From Paenisporosarcina indica (GTDB lineage Bacteria; Bacillota; Bacilli; Bacillales_A; Planococcaceae): a DNA stretch of 64,000 nt. Numbering within the stretch: position 1 is the first letter of the stretch; each line of letters begins with the position of its first letter. The position numbers and the translations under genes were made by a program. Of the stretch, positions 51,884 to 60,318 are shown piece by piece. Where the stretch lies: NCBI RefSeq assembly GCF_001939075.1, contig NZ_MPTA01000006.1, positions 171,793 to 235,792 of the forward strand. The letters run 5' to 3'. The notes under the pieces were generated by a model. The model did not search any database. It was given only the letters and a program-made list of their open reading frames with translations, and was not told the origin of the DNA.

Positions 51884-53428
51884 TCATCCTTTTTTATAAT
51901 CTATTTGATAGACATCATGACGACGGTCTTTTAAGTGTTTCACTGTTCCATCTTGTCGTTGGCGTCGTAAAATTTCCAAATCCACATCGCTTATTAGAAC
52001 CATTTCTAAGTTTGGACTCGTCTCACCAACAATTCCATCACGTGCAAACTCAAAGTCAGACGGTGCATAGATACCTGACTGTGCATATTGAATATCCATA
52101 TTTTCAGTTTGTGGCAAGTTCCCCACGGTTCCTGAAATAACGGTATATATCTGATTTTCAATTGCACGTGCTTGTGCACAGTATTTTACTCGGAGATAGC
52201 CTTGACGATCTTCCGTACAGAATGGAGTGAAAATAATATTCGCTCCCATATCTGTAGCGATACGTCCAAGCTCTGGAAACTCAATATCGTAGCAAATTTG
52301 AATGGCAATTTTTCCGCAATCTGTATCAAATACGCGGACTGAATCCCCCGCACTAATCCCCCACCATTTACGTTCATTTGGAGTGATATGAATTTTATAT
52401 TGCTTCTCAATCGAACCATCGCGGCGGAATAAATACGCAATGTTATATATTTCATCATTATCTTCTTTTACGAAATGTGAACCACCAATAATATTTACGT
52501 TATATCGCACTGCTAAGTCCGTAAAGAGTTCAATGTACTGAGGTGTAAATTCCGTTAACCTTCGAATAGCACGACTTGGAGATGGTTCATTTAGGAATGA
52601 CATTAGCTGTGTGGTGAAAATTTCCGGGAACACAACAAAATCCGAATGTGCATCCGAAGCGACATCAACAAAATATTCACATTGGTTGGCCAAATCATCA
52701 AACGATTCGATTGCGCGCATCATGTATTGGACGACGCAAATACGAACTGGGTAACTTGTCTTGAAATGACGCTTGGACATTGGTTTATAGTCAACATTGT
52801 TCCATTCCATCAAAGTTGCATATTTGACAGATGCTTTATCATCTGGTAAATAGTTTGGGTTAATACGCATTAGCGTAAAGCCATTCATGATTTGGAATGT
52901 TAACACTGGATCATAAATTTTATGTCTAGATACGGCATCTACATATTCACGGGGTAACATTTCGTCTGAATGTTTGTGGAAATTTGGAATACGTCCACCA
53001 ATAATGATGGATTTTAAATTTAACTGACGTGCAATTTCTTTTCTTGCTTCGTATAAACGTTGACCCACTTTCATACGTCGATATTCTGGATGTACCATTA
53101 CTTCGATTCCATACAAATTATAGCCATCTGGATTATGATTGGTAATGTAACCAGCATCCGTCACATCTGACCATGAATGACGATCATCATATTCATCAAA
53201 GTTGATGATTAAACTTGAACAAGAGCCGATGATACTGCCATCGAGCTCGGCTACCATCTGCCCCTCAGGGAAAATACTTAAATGACTACGTAATTGATCC
53301 ACTTTCCATGGATCCATTCCTGGAAAACATAGTCTCTGCATTGCTAGAATCGGTTCTATATCATCTAAAGTAGTTTGTCTTATAACCATACTTACTTCAA
53401 ATTGGGATAAATCGAATTGTTCTGACAT
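51884..53428 (-). CDS. yhcX: GNAT acetyltransferase-carbon/nitrogen hydrolase fusion YhcX
   Basis: The 514-residue protein fuses an N-terminal GNAT domain (about residues 12-190, with EVMVHPEYRRMKVGQRLYEA as the acetyl-CoA site) to a C-terminal nitrilase-superfamily domain (about 225-500). The nitrilase triad can be placed at Glu in FVVFPEIFTTQ, Lys in YKIHITPNERKWW and Cys in IAIQICYDIEFPE. This exact architecture is B. subtilis YhcX. The substrate is unknown; it may process an amide with subsequent or prior acetylation. It is monocistronic. Confidence 0.92.
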   Translation of the reverse strand: MSEQFDLSQFEVSMVIRQTTLDDIEPILAMQRLCFPGMDPWKVDQLRSHLSIFPEGQMVAELDGSIIGSCSSLIINFDEYDDRHSWSDVTDAGYITNHNPDGYNLYGIEVMVHPEYRRMKVGQRLYEARKEIARQLNLKSIIIGGRIPNFHKHSDEMLPREYVDAVSRHKIYDPVLTFQIMNGFTLMRINPNYLPDDKASVKYATLMEWNNVDYKPMSKRHFKTSYPVRICVVQYMMRAIESFDDLANQCEYFVDVASDAHSDFVVFPEIFTTQLMSFLNEPSPSRAIRRLTEFTPQYIELFTDLAVRYNVNIIGGSHFVKEDNDEIYNIAYLFRRDGSIEKQYKIHITPNERKWWGISAGDSVRVFDTDCGKIAIQICYDIEFPELGRIATDMGANIIFTPFCTEDRQGYLRVKYCAQARAIENQIYTVISGTVGNLPQTENMDIQYAQSGIYAPSDFEFARDGIVGETSPNLEMVLISDVDLEILRRQRQDGTVKHLKDRRHDVYQIDYKKG

Positions 53429-53565
53429 ACTCTTTTCATCTTCTCCTTCACAAAAGCTTCATATTTCATTATATAAGAGTTTCTGGTTCGTTGATAATAT
53501 TTTACATGCTAACAACTAAGAATTATAATTTGATTTGAGATAATATTAAAAGAGGAGATTGATTT

Positions 53566-53991
53566 ATGTCAAAAAAAATTGAGAATCTACTATTATTTAT
53601 GTGGATGGTAGCCTTATCAGCTACGATGGGTTCCCTTTACTTCTCAGAAATTCGCGGGTATGAACCATGTGAACTATGCTGGATTCAAAGAATCTTCATG
53701 TATCCTCTCGTCATTATTTTAGGAATTGCTTACATCCAAAAAAATGCACGAATTGCCGTAACGACAGCCACTTTTGCAATTATCGGTGGAATGATCTCCC
53801 TTTACCATTATGGCATTCAAAAGCTAGATTTTTTATCTGAGAGTGCACCATCTTGTGGCCGTGTTTCATGTACGGGCGAATACATTAATTTACTAGGCTT
53901 TATCACCATTCCCTTTCTAGCACTTACCGCCTTTATCCTGATTACCATAACAAGTTTCTTAATTTTACGTGCCTTGAAGGAGGAAAAATAA
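53566..53991 (+). CDS. bdbC: disulfide oxidoreductase BdbC (DsbB family)
   Basis: The 141-residue protein has four membrane spans and two cysteine pairs: CELC (about residues 36-39, facing outside) and the second loop pair in SCGRVSC (about 97-103). Such proteins reoxidise a thiol-disulfide partner and pass electrons to quinone. It begins at ATG 53566 behind AGAGGAG, and the next gene starts one base after its stop, so the two form a redox pair for oxidative folding outside the membrane. Confidence 0.92.
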   Translation: MSKKIENLLLFMWMVALSATMGSLYFSEIRGYEPCELCWIQRIFMYPLVIILGIAYIQKNARIAVTTATFAIIGGMISLYHYGIQKLDFLSESAPSCGRVSCTGEYINLLGFITIPFLALTAFILITITSFLILRALKEEK

Positions 53992-53992
53992 G

Positions 53993-54463
53993 TTGAAAAA
54001 ATTATTAATAATCGGTGGAGCAATTGTAGTTGTTTTTATTCTGCTCATTGTTTTAACGAATATGTCTAATGACAAAAAATTAGCGAACAACCCGTATGGA
54101 ACAGATGATTTACAACAAGAAACGATTGATCAACTGAACGATAAAAACTATCAAAATATCATTTTACCTGATGATTTAAAAGAAGAAATCGAGAGCGGCG
54201 AACCAGTTACAGCTTACTTTTTCAGTCCAATTTGTGTACACTGTAAAGCGATGACACCTGTTTTAATGCCAGTCGTAGAAGAAATGAATGTTGATTTGGT
54301 ACAATACAATATATACGAATTTGAGCAAGGATGGGAAGATTACAAAATTGAAGGAACTCCAACCATCATCCACTTTGAGAATGGCAAGGAAGTTTCACGT
54401 TTGTATGGTAACTATCCAAAAGAAAATATAGAAGAATTTTTCAATGAAGTTGTATTAAAATAA
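53993..54463 (+). CDS. membrane-anchored thioredoxin-fold protein
   Basis: The 156-residue protein has an N-terminal membrane anchor (about residues 4-24, LLIIGGAIVVVFILLIVL) and a thioredoxin domain with active site CVHC in SPICVHCKAM (about residues 80-89) and the cis-proline in GTPTIIHF. It is probably the oxidase partner of BdbC, equivalent in role to BdbA or BdbD, although it is shorter than BdbD. The TTG start follows AAGGAGG, and the gene lies one base after bdbC. Confidence 0.88.
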   Translation: MKKLLIIGGAIVVVFILLIVLTNMSNDKKLANNPYGTDDLQQETIDQLNDKNYQNIILPDDLKEEIESGEPVTAYFFSPICVHCKAMTPVLMPVVEEMNVDLVQYNIYEFEQGWEDYKIEGTPTIIHFENGKEVSRLYGNYPKENIEEFFNEVVLK

Positions 54464-54473
54464 ACGATATCGC

Positions 54474-54503
54474 AGACCATGTCCTGAACATGGTCTCTTT
54501 TTT
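54474..54503 (+). terminator. terminator after the bdbC operon
   Basis: AGACCATG and CATGGTCT pair around TCCTGAA, followed by a six-base T run. Confidence 0.85.
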
Positions 54504-54517
54504 GGAGGAACCAACAT

Positions 54518-55363
54518 ATGATAAAAACATTTCAATATGAATTAAAAAAAGACAACATTACCATTGAAGAACTACTACGTGACGATTTTCAAATCGGCAA
54601 GAAAATCATGCATGAAATGCGCATGGCTAAAAGCATTTTAAATGAACAGGGTGAACCTATGGTATGGCAACACCATTATCCGATTGGAACAAAACTTACC
54701 TTCCAAGTAAATGTCGAACCTTCTTCATATGAAGCGACCGAAACTTGCGAAGTTCCAATTCTCTTTGAAGATGCTCACATACTTGTAGTTTCAAAACCTG
54801 CAGATATGGCGACTCATCCTAATGATCCAGGTCAAACCGGAACATGCATGAACCATGTGATGGCGTATATAAAGAAACAGGGTGGAGTCTATGCTGAGCA
54901 TGTCCATCGACTCGATCAAGGCACAAAAGGATTAGTCTTAATTGCTAAACACCCACTTATCAAATCGATGTTAGACCGTATGCTGGAAGACAAACAAATC
55001 ATTCGCGTATATGAAGCGATTGTAGATGGTCAAATGACACAAAAAAACGGCTCTATTCGAACGTCTATCGGGAAAGATCGTCATGATTCTGCGCGACGGG
55101 CTGTATCTCCTACTGGTCAAACCGCTATCACACATTTCGAGGTGGTGGGTCAAGATGCCAACTTCACAAAAGTCCATGTTATTTTGGAAACGGGACGTAC
55201 GCATCAAATCCGAGTTCATTTTAGTTCAATCGGCCATCCGGTAACAGGTGACAGAATGTATGGTTCTAGAACAAGAGCAGACAACTATTCGTTACAAGCG
55301 AAAAAATTGCAATTTGTCCATCCAATTACAAAAGAGATGGTTGTAGTGGAAGATTATAAATGA
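54518..55363 (+). CDS. RluA-family pseudouridine synthase (YhcT-like)
   Basis: The 281-residue enzyme has the RluA catalytic motif HRLDQGTKGLVLIAK (catalytic Asp at about residue 132), the KPADMATHP segment before it, and the ETGRTHQIRVHFSSIGHPV motif near the C-terminus. An N-terminal S4-like part is degenerate. It isomerises uridine in RNA. It overlaps in position with B. subtilis yhcT, near the other yhc genes, but the target site (rRNA or tRNA) cannot be fixed from sequence. ATG 54518 follows GGAGG. Confidence 0.9.
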   Translation: MIKTFQYELKKDNITIEELLRDDFQIGKKIMHEMRMAKSILNEQGEPMVWQHHYPIGTKLTFQVNVEPSSYEATETCEVPILFEDAHILVVSKPADMATHPNDPGQTGTCMNHVMAYIKKQGGVYAEHVHRLDQGTKGLVLIAKHPLIKSMLDRMLEDKQIIRVYEAIVDGQMTQKNGSIRTSIGKDRHDSARRAVSPTGQTAITHFEVVGQDANFTKVHVILETGRTHQIRVHFSSIGHPVTGDRMYGSRTRADNYSLQAKKLQFVHPITKEMVVVEDYK

Positions 55364-55380
55364 TGTAATGAGCGATACCA

Positions 55381-55426
55381 AAAAGAGATTCCTGAGTCAT
55401 TAATGACTTGAGGAATCTCTTTTTTA
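55381..55426 (+). terminator. terminator after the pseudouridine synthase gene
   Basis: AAGAGATTCCT-AGTCATT pairs with AATGACT-AGGAATCTCTT, followed by a T run. Confidence 0.87.
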
Positions 55427-55476
55427 CGATTAGAAAGTGTACTTCTTTGTGTCTAATTTACAATCAAGATTTGTTA

Positions 55477-55590
55477 TATCTAGCTCCAAGCGCCAACTCA
55501 CACCACAGCTTTAGGCAGTGATGCGAAAGCAGGCTTTCGAGGGTCTTTCCAGCGCCGGTGTGAGCTAAAGTGGCGCTTTACACTTTTCTA
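55477..55590. repeat. dispersed hairpin repeat, copy B
   Basis: The element starts ATCTAGCTCC and ends CTTTACACTTTTCT. Its outer arms AAGCGCCA (55488-55495) and TGGCGCTT (55571-55578) are perfectly complementary, and the inner ACTCACACC pairs with GGTGTGAG. Relative to copy A, both arms changed together (GAGTACCA/TGGTACTC), so pairing is preserved. Confidence 0.6.
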
Positions 55591-55591
55591 T

Positions 55592-56428
55592 TTAAAAATT
55601 AAAGTTGAAATTATCTGGATCTGCACCCGTACGTTGGTTAAGGTTCAATGAATCGATCTGTTTCATGTCATCAGCCGATAGTTCAAAGTCAAATACATCT
55701 GCATTTGAAGCAATACGTTCAGGCGTGACTGACTTAGGAATGACCGTTAAATCATGTTGTAGATGCCAACGCACGATAACTTGTGCTGGGGTCTTTCCGT
55801 ATTTTGATCCCATTTGTACTAATGAAACTTCATCTAACAACCCACCACGAGCAAGTGGTGACCAAGATGTCACGGCTATTTGGTTATCTGCACAGAAGGT
55901 TCTTAGGTCAAGCTGTGTAAGACGAGGACTCAATTCTATTTGATTGACCATTGGTTTTATGTTTGCCTTTGCGAATATTTTTTCTAAATGATGTTGATGA
56001 TGATTTGAAACACCTGTTGCACGTATGAGTTTTTCATCATATAAACGTTCAATCGCCCGATATGTTTCTGTAAATGTTTCTTTTACCGCCCAGTGTGTTA
56101 AATATAAATCCAAATATTCGAAACCCAAGTTTTTTAACGATGTTTCAAATGCTCTTAAAGTTTGGTCGTATCCTTGATCAGCGTTCCACACTTTTGTGGT
56201 CACAAAAATGTCTTCACGTTTTAAGCCAGAAGCGCGGACGGATTCACCAACTTCTTTTTCGTTGCCATACAACGAGGCGGTATCAATTGCTCGATATCCC
56301 ACTTTTAAAGCAGTTGTCATTGCATTAATTGCCTCATCAGAATTTGTCATTTTGTAAACGCCTAACCCAAGACGGGGCATTTCGACGTCATTATGTAGTG
56401 TTTTAGTGGATTGCAAAGTCAGTGTCAT
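55592..56428 (-). CDS. aldo/keto reductase (YvgN-like)
   Basis: The 278-residue NADPH-dependent reductase has the AKR tetrad Asp49, Tyr54 (DTASLYGNEKEVG), Lys79 (TTKVW) and His112 (LYLTHWAV), and the phosphate-binding IPKSVTPERI segment near residue 229. I use ATG 56428 behind AAAGGAAG; an upstream in-frame extension has no support. The closest type is B. subtilis YvgN/YtbE, which reduces glyoxal and methylglyoxal. The C-terminal region is of normal length. It is monocistronic. Confidence 0.9.
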   Translation of the reverse strand: MTLTLQSTKTLHNDVEMPRLGLGVYKMTNSDEAINAMTTALKVGYRAIDTASLYGNEKEVGESVRASGLKREDIFVTTKVWNADQGYDQTLRAFETSLKNLGFEYLDLYLTHWAVKETFTETYRAIERLYDEKLIRATGVSNHHQHHLEKIFAKANIKPMVNQIELSPRLTQLDLRTFCADNQIAVTSWSPLARGGLLDEVSLVQMGSKYGKTPAQVIVRWHLQHDLTVIPKSVTPERIASNADVFDFELSADDMKQIDSLNLNQRTGADPDNFNFNF

Positions 56429-56589
56429 GTTTATCTTCCTTTCCTTCAATCTACTTCTATTGTACAAATTAATAGAGATTTTTACGAGCGTGACGATATT
56501 TCTTCTGAAAATTATTGTACTTTTTTCTACAAAAGAATATTAAATGGAATTTTGATTATTTCGTCCCTCCTCTTAAAAGTAGACACACT

Positions 56590-56771
56590 ATGTTTCGCTT
56601 AAAAGAACATAATACTAATGTAACAACCGAATTATTCGCAGGTATGACTCCTTTCCTGACGATGATATTATCGTGAATGTAAACCCAGTGATCGTGGCTG
56701 ATGTTGGAGCATCTTTTGACCGAGCGAACGACTTTCGCCATATTTGTGTTGAAGTGAATATTTCTTTTTGA
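56590..56771 (+). pseudogene. N-terminal remnant of an NCS2/AzgA purine permease gene
   Basis: ATG 56590 reads MFRLKEHNTNVTTELFAG then MTPFLTM, the classic start of AzgA-family permeases. Near 56670 one base is missing, and the next frame continues IIVNVNPVIVADVGASFD, matching the usual YIVxVNPxILADAGxxFD. Similarity then ends at about 56725. Only the first 55 residues or so of a protein normally over 430 residues remain. No ribosome-binding site is left. It is a clear gene remnant. Confidence 0.78.
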
Positions 56772-56830
56772 GATGATGTAGTCTATAATTAGGTATGATA
56801 TTGTAATTCTCTTTTAAGGAGGCAACATAC

Positions 56831-56929
56831 ATGGGCTTAATTCTTATTCTTGGTGTCAGTGTTGCATTCCTTGCTGCGATTTTCACGGCAGGGTACGATG
56901 ACAAACCAGGCGCAACTGGAAAGAAATAA
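56831..56929 (+). CDS. 32-residue single-span membrane peptide
   Basis: ATG 56831 follows AAGGAGGC by about seven bases. The peptide begins MGLILILGVSVAFLAAIF, one membrane span, and ends with a polar tail TAGYDDKPGATGKK. The strong ribosome-binding site, promoter spacing and the terminator 14 bases after the stop make it a convincing tiny gene. The family is not recognised by me. It is located between the permease remnant and trmL. Confidence 0.72.
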   Translation: MGLILILGVSVAFLAAIFTAGYDDKPGATGKK

Positions 56930-56942
56930 TACAGCTACAGTA

Positions 56943-56981
56943 AAAGGGACCGCTAGTAACTAACTAGCAGTCCCTTTTTTT
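56943..56981. terminator. terminator between the small membrane peptide and trmL
   Basis: AAAGGGAC-GCTAGT pairs with ACTAGC-GTCCCTTT, followed by a T run on the plus strand and TTTT on the minus strand; it can serve both converging genes. Confidence 0.87.
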
Positions 56982-57453
56982 ATGTTAATGTTGGAAATTC
57001 TTGTTGGCGAAGTGCTTCATAAATTAAGATAGCTGCCGTATTCGATAGATTCAGTGAACGTATATGTTCATTCATCGGGATTCTCAGGCAGGTATCTTGA
57101 TTTGCATCAATTAATTCACGAGGTAGACCGGTCGTTTCCCGCCCGAAAACGAAGAAGTAATCCTTTTCAGGTTCACTGTAGTTGTAAGTTGTATAGGGTT
57201 TAGAACCATGTTTCGTAATATAGAAAAACTCCGCTGCAGGGTATTTCTCAAACAACTCTTCTAACAAGTCGTAATACTGAATGTCCACATGCTCCCAATA
57301 ATCGAGCCCTGCACGTTTCAACATTTTATCATCTGTCGAAAAACCAAGAGGTCTGATTAAATGAAGTTTTGTACCTGTTCCTGCACAAGTACGTGCGATG
57401 TTTCCAGTGTTTGCTGGGATTAATGGTTGGTAAAGTACTACGTGAATGGCCAA
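56980..57453 (-). CDS. trmL: tRNA (cytidine(34)-2'-O)-methyltransferase TrmL
   Basis: The 157-residue SPOUT methyltransferase has the family motifs NTGNIARTC (about residues 16-24), FGRETTGLP (about 102-110) and IPMNEHIRSLNLSNTAAI (knotted C-terminal AdoMet site). It methylates the wobble position of tRNA-Leu (CAA and UAA). The TTG start follows AAGGAAG. It lies 12 bases after queG and is cotranscribed with it, so both products modify wobble positions of tRNA. B. subtilis calls it CspR. Confidence 0.93.
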   Translation of the reverse strand: MAIHVVLYQPLIPANTGNIARTCAGTGTKLHLIRPLGFSTDDKMLKRAGLDYWEHVDIQYYDLLEELFEKYPAAEFFYITKHGSKPYTTYNYSEPEKDYFFVFGRETTGLPRELIDANQDTCLRIPMNEHIRSLNLSNTAAILIYEALRQQEFPTLT

Positions 57454-57465
57454 AATAACACTTCC

Positions 57466-58602
57466 TTAATTTACTTTTTCGAATGCTAAACCTTTATGAA
57501 TCTCAGTAATTACTTCTGAATCCACTTCTGTTTGCAGAACTTTCCGTAGAGCAACTATTCCCTCTTGTGTTCCTATTTTACCAATAGCCCAAGCTGCCGT
57601 TCCGCGAATCACTGGACGTGTGTCATGTTGAAGTAAATCGATTAAATGCGGTACTGCACTTTCCTCTTTAAAATGAGCGAGTGCTAAGATGCTATTTCGC
57701 TGGATGGGTTTCTTCCCTCTCCATGAACCTGAGACATGTCCAAACCGTGTCTTGAATTCCTTGTTACTCATTTTCAATAATGGTATGAGCAATGGTTTGG
57801 CTATTTCCGGATCAGGTTGGAAGTCCAGTTGATGGGTATTGGAGATGCCTTTATTTTTCGGACATACCGTTTGGCACGTATCGCAGCCATAGATCCGGTT
57901 TCCAATTTTCGTTCGGAACTCGTCAGGCAAAAATGTTTTAGTCTGTGTTAAGAAGGCAATGCATCGTTTGGCATTCAACTGGCCACCTTCAATCAGTGCT
58001 CCAGTTGGACAAACATCTAAACACAAGCGACAATCCCCACACTCATCCTCCATCGGGGCATCAGGTGCAAATGGGATATTTGTGATGATTTCACCAAGAT
58101 AGACGTAAGATCCAAATTCAGGCGTAATGACCGAACAATTCTTTGCACTCCATCCAATTCCCGCTCGTTCCGCTACAGCACGATCGGATAGCTCTCCAGT
58201 GTCCACCATAGAACGCGTTTTTGCATCCACTATCCGTTCTGCAATAAACTGTTCTAACTTCGATAAGCGGTCTCTTAGCACCGTATGATAATCAATCCCC
58301 CAAGACGCACGAGCGAAAATCCCCCTGCGTGAGCCTTTCTTTCCTTGTGGGGCGTTTTCCATGCGTGAAGGGTAAGCAATCGCAATAGAAATGATACTCT
58401 CGGCTTCATTTAATAAAAGCCTTGGGTTCGTTCGTTTATCTAGATCAGGCTCCTCAAAACCGGATTGATACCCCAGTTCTTGTTGCCGCTTTAATCGATT
58501 CTTCAGCTCACGGAAAGGATCGGAAGAAGCAAAACCGATTTTATCGATTCCAATTGAGTGCGCATACGAAATTAACTCTTGTTGAAACTGATTCACATTC
58601 AT
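57466..58602 (-). CDS. queG: epoxyqueuosine reductase QueG
   Basis: The 378-residue iron-sulfur and cobalamin-dependent reductase completes queuosine synthesis at the tRNA wobble position. The two [4Fe-4S] motifs are CGDCRLCLDVCPTGA (about residues 184-198) and CDTCQTVCPKN (about 234-244). The N-terminal region with DKRTNPRLLLNEAESIISIA is typical, and the C-terminal 80 residues form HEAT-like repeats (VIRGTAAWAIGKIG). It is the first gene of queG-trmL. The ATG follows GGGAGAGG. Confidence 0.94.
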   Translation of the reverse strand: MNVNQFQQELISYAHSIGIDKIGFASSDPFRELKNRLKRQQELGYQSGFEEPDLDKRTNPRLLLNEAESIISIAIAYPSRMENAPQGKKGSRRGIFARASWGIDYHTVLRDRLSKLEQFIAERIVDAKTRSMVDTGELSDRAVAERAGIGWSAKNCSVITPEFGSYVYLGEIITNIPFAPDAPMEDECGDCRLCLDVCPTGALIEGGQLNAKRCIAFLTQTKTFLPDEFRTKIGNRIYGCDTCQTVCPKNKGISNTHQLDFQPDPEIAKPLLIPLLKMSNKEFKTRFGHVSGSWRGKKPIQRNSILALAHFKEESAVPHLIDLLQHDTRPVIRGTAAWAIGKIGTQEGIVALRKVLQTEVDSEVITEIHKGLAFEKVN

Positions 58603-58657
58603 GAAATCCTCTCCCTCCTTATGATAAACTGATGAAAACTAGTCTGTAGGTGAAAAC

Positions 58658-59350
58658 ATGAATATATCTATAAATCCTTCGATTTTTGAAATCGATGAGA
58701 ACATTAAAATCGGCATTAATCATTATACCAAATTTGTCGTATCAGAATCTCCTCAAATGTTAAAAGGGCGTATGCAATTATTTCAAGAACACTTATTTTT
58801 TGATTTGCAAGATAGAGAACTAACTGATTATGCGGGGATTAGAGAGTGGAGAGCCCTATGGAAAAAGTTTGGTTCAGATCCAGGTCGCTATCGTCCTTCC
58901 ATGGAAGCCATAATGCGACGCATTCGAAATCAAAATTATTTACAACCATTTAACAGTGGTGTAGATTTAAATAATTTCTTTTCCCTTCAGTATGAGATTC
59001 CTGTAGGGATATATGACTTGGCACATACAATTGGGAATATCGAGTTATCACTCGGCGGTTCCGATACTTCCTACAAGGGATTAAATGGCCGTGAAAACAC
59101 TTTAAAGGATATATTAGTCATTCAAGATGAACTTGGTCCTTTTGGTAGTCCATTTGTTGATTCCACGGGCACAGCGGTTAATGAAGCAACTGTTGAAGCG
59201 TTACAAATCTTCTTTTTAAAACCATCTATGACAAATGAAGAAGCTGAAAAACTTGTGGCGTCTGCTGGGAATATGTTTATTCAAGTAAATGGTGGGGATT
59301 GCTCTACAACTGTTCTAAATCATCTACATAAACATTCTACTATTGATTAA
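58658..59350 (+). CDS. B3/B4 tRNA-binding domain protein
   Basis: The 230-residue protein consists of the B3/B4 domain of phenylalanyl-tRNA synthetase beta chains: RALWKKFGSDPGRYRPSMEA (about residues 69-88), the substrate-site region PVGIYDLAHTIGNIELS, and LVASAGNMFIQVNGG at the end. Stand-alone members may edit mischarged tRNA or act on cyclic compounds; no activity is established. It begins behind AGGTG and is divergent from queG. Confidence 0.85.
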   Translation: MNISINPSIFEIDENIKIGINHYTKFVVSESPQMLKGRMQLFQEHLFFDLQDRELTDYAGIREWRALWKKFGSDPGRYRPSMEAIMRRIRNQNYLQPFNSGVDLNNFFSLQYEIPVGIYDLAHTIGNIELSLGGSDTSYKGLNGRENTLKDILVIQDELGPFGSPFVDSTGTAVNEATVEALQIFFLKPSMTNEEAEKLVASAGNMFIQVNGGDCSTTVLNHLHKHSTID

Positions 59351-59391
59351 GTAGCAATTGTCTTTGTGGAATTTTCAGTATTACCAAAGAT

Positions 59392-59420
59392 AAAACCGCT
59401 TATCAAATAAGCGGTTTTAT
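59392..59420. terminator. bidirectional terminator between the B3/B4 gene and the PAS-STAS gene
   Basis: AAAACCGCTTA and TAAGCGGTTTT form a perfect stem between converging genes; the minus-strand gene's stop codon touches it. Confidence 0.85.
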
Positions 59421-60187
59421 CCGTTTTGGTTTTCTATAATTGCCTCTAAACCAGCATATGTCGTACTAAAGGTTTGAATTTCCCGATCAAATGCCCCCAA
59501 AGAAATGGCATGCGTAGACTTAATGCCAACTAAAATACATTTTGCACCAATTAAATTTAAACAGTCATATAACTTTTGTACGTGAAAACGTAATTCATGA
59601 TCCAAATCACTAAGTCCACTAAAATCTATTAAGACGTATTCAATTCTGTTTGATGAACACTCTATTAATACCGAGGAAATGAGCAAATCTGCCCTCTCAG
59701 TATCATATACACCGATTAATGGCAGAGCAATCGTACTTTTCCACACATGAAGAATAGGGATTGAAAGAGCCTTAATCAGCTTTTCTTTCGCTTTCTCTTC
59801 TTCTGCTTTTGTCGTCACATCCATTAACATGACTACGAATCCTTCGAGTTCATTACTATTTTTTCTAATCGGTGTGACCACAATATCCGCAATAAATCGT
59901 TCCTGAATCGTAATTCGTGAGCGATGAGTGATACTTGAATTTTTCATCACGCGTTGCTGATGCTCAGGGTTTTTATGAAAAAAATCCATACTCTTACCAA
60001 TGAAGTCTTGACTACTACCAAGCTGATACAAAGGTGCAATTTCAGATAATAAAGCTGAAGCGTTGCTGTTCATCCACCTGATATTAAACTGTGAATCCGC
60101 GATAATAATATTTTCCCCAATACTATTTATTGCATTTTGTACGGAAATATCGTTCGGTATAGTACCTACATCATTCATTTTTCTCAT
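59417..60187 (-). CDS. PAS-STAS protein (RsbR-like)
   Basis: The 256-residue soluble protein has an N-terminal PAS domain (about residues 15-130: SIGENIIIADSQFNIRWMNS, FVVMLMDVTTKAEEE) and a C-terminal STAS domain (about 140-250: ISSVLIECSSNRIEYVLIDF and then SGLSDLD). In RsbR-type stressosome proteins this loop carries a phosphorylated Thr; here it has Ser residues. It may feed into SigB-type regulation, but no rsb genes are adjacent. I start at ATG 60187, six bases after GAGG. Confidence 0.83.
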   Translation of the reverse strand: MRKMNDVGTIPNDISVQNAINSIGENIIIADSQFNIRWMNSNASALLSEIAPLYQLGSSQDFIGKSMDFFHKNPEHQQRVMKNSSITHRSRITIQERFIADIVVTPIRKNSNELEGFVVMLMDVTTKAEEEKAKEKLIKALSIPILHVWKSTIALPLIGVYDTERADLLISSVLIECSSNRIEYVLIDFSGLSDLDHELRFHVQKLYDCLNLIGAKCILVGIKSTHAISLGAFDREIQTFSTTYAGLEAIIENQNG

Positions 60188-60262
60188 CCTGTTCCTCTTA
60201 AACTCTATTATAAGTATATACAAATACCGCTGAGCTGCATACTTTCTACGTGGGGAATACAT

Positions 60263-60297
60263 AAAAAGGTGACACACGATTACGTGTCACCTTTTTA
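60263..60297 (-). terminator. terminator after wrbA
   Basis: AAAAAGGTGACAC and GTGTCACCTTTT pair around ACGATTAC; on the minus strand a short T run follows, upstream of the PAS-STAS gene. Confidence 0.85.
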
Positions 60298-60318
60298 TTT
60301 TCCACTCCTATAATGGAT

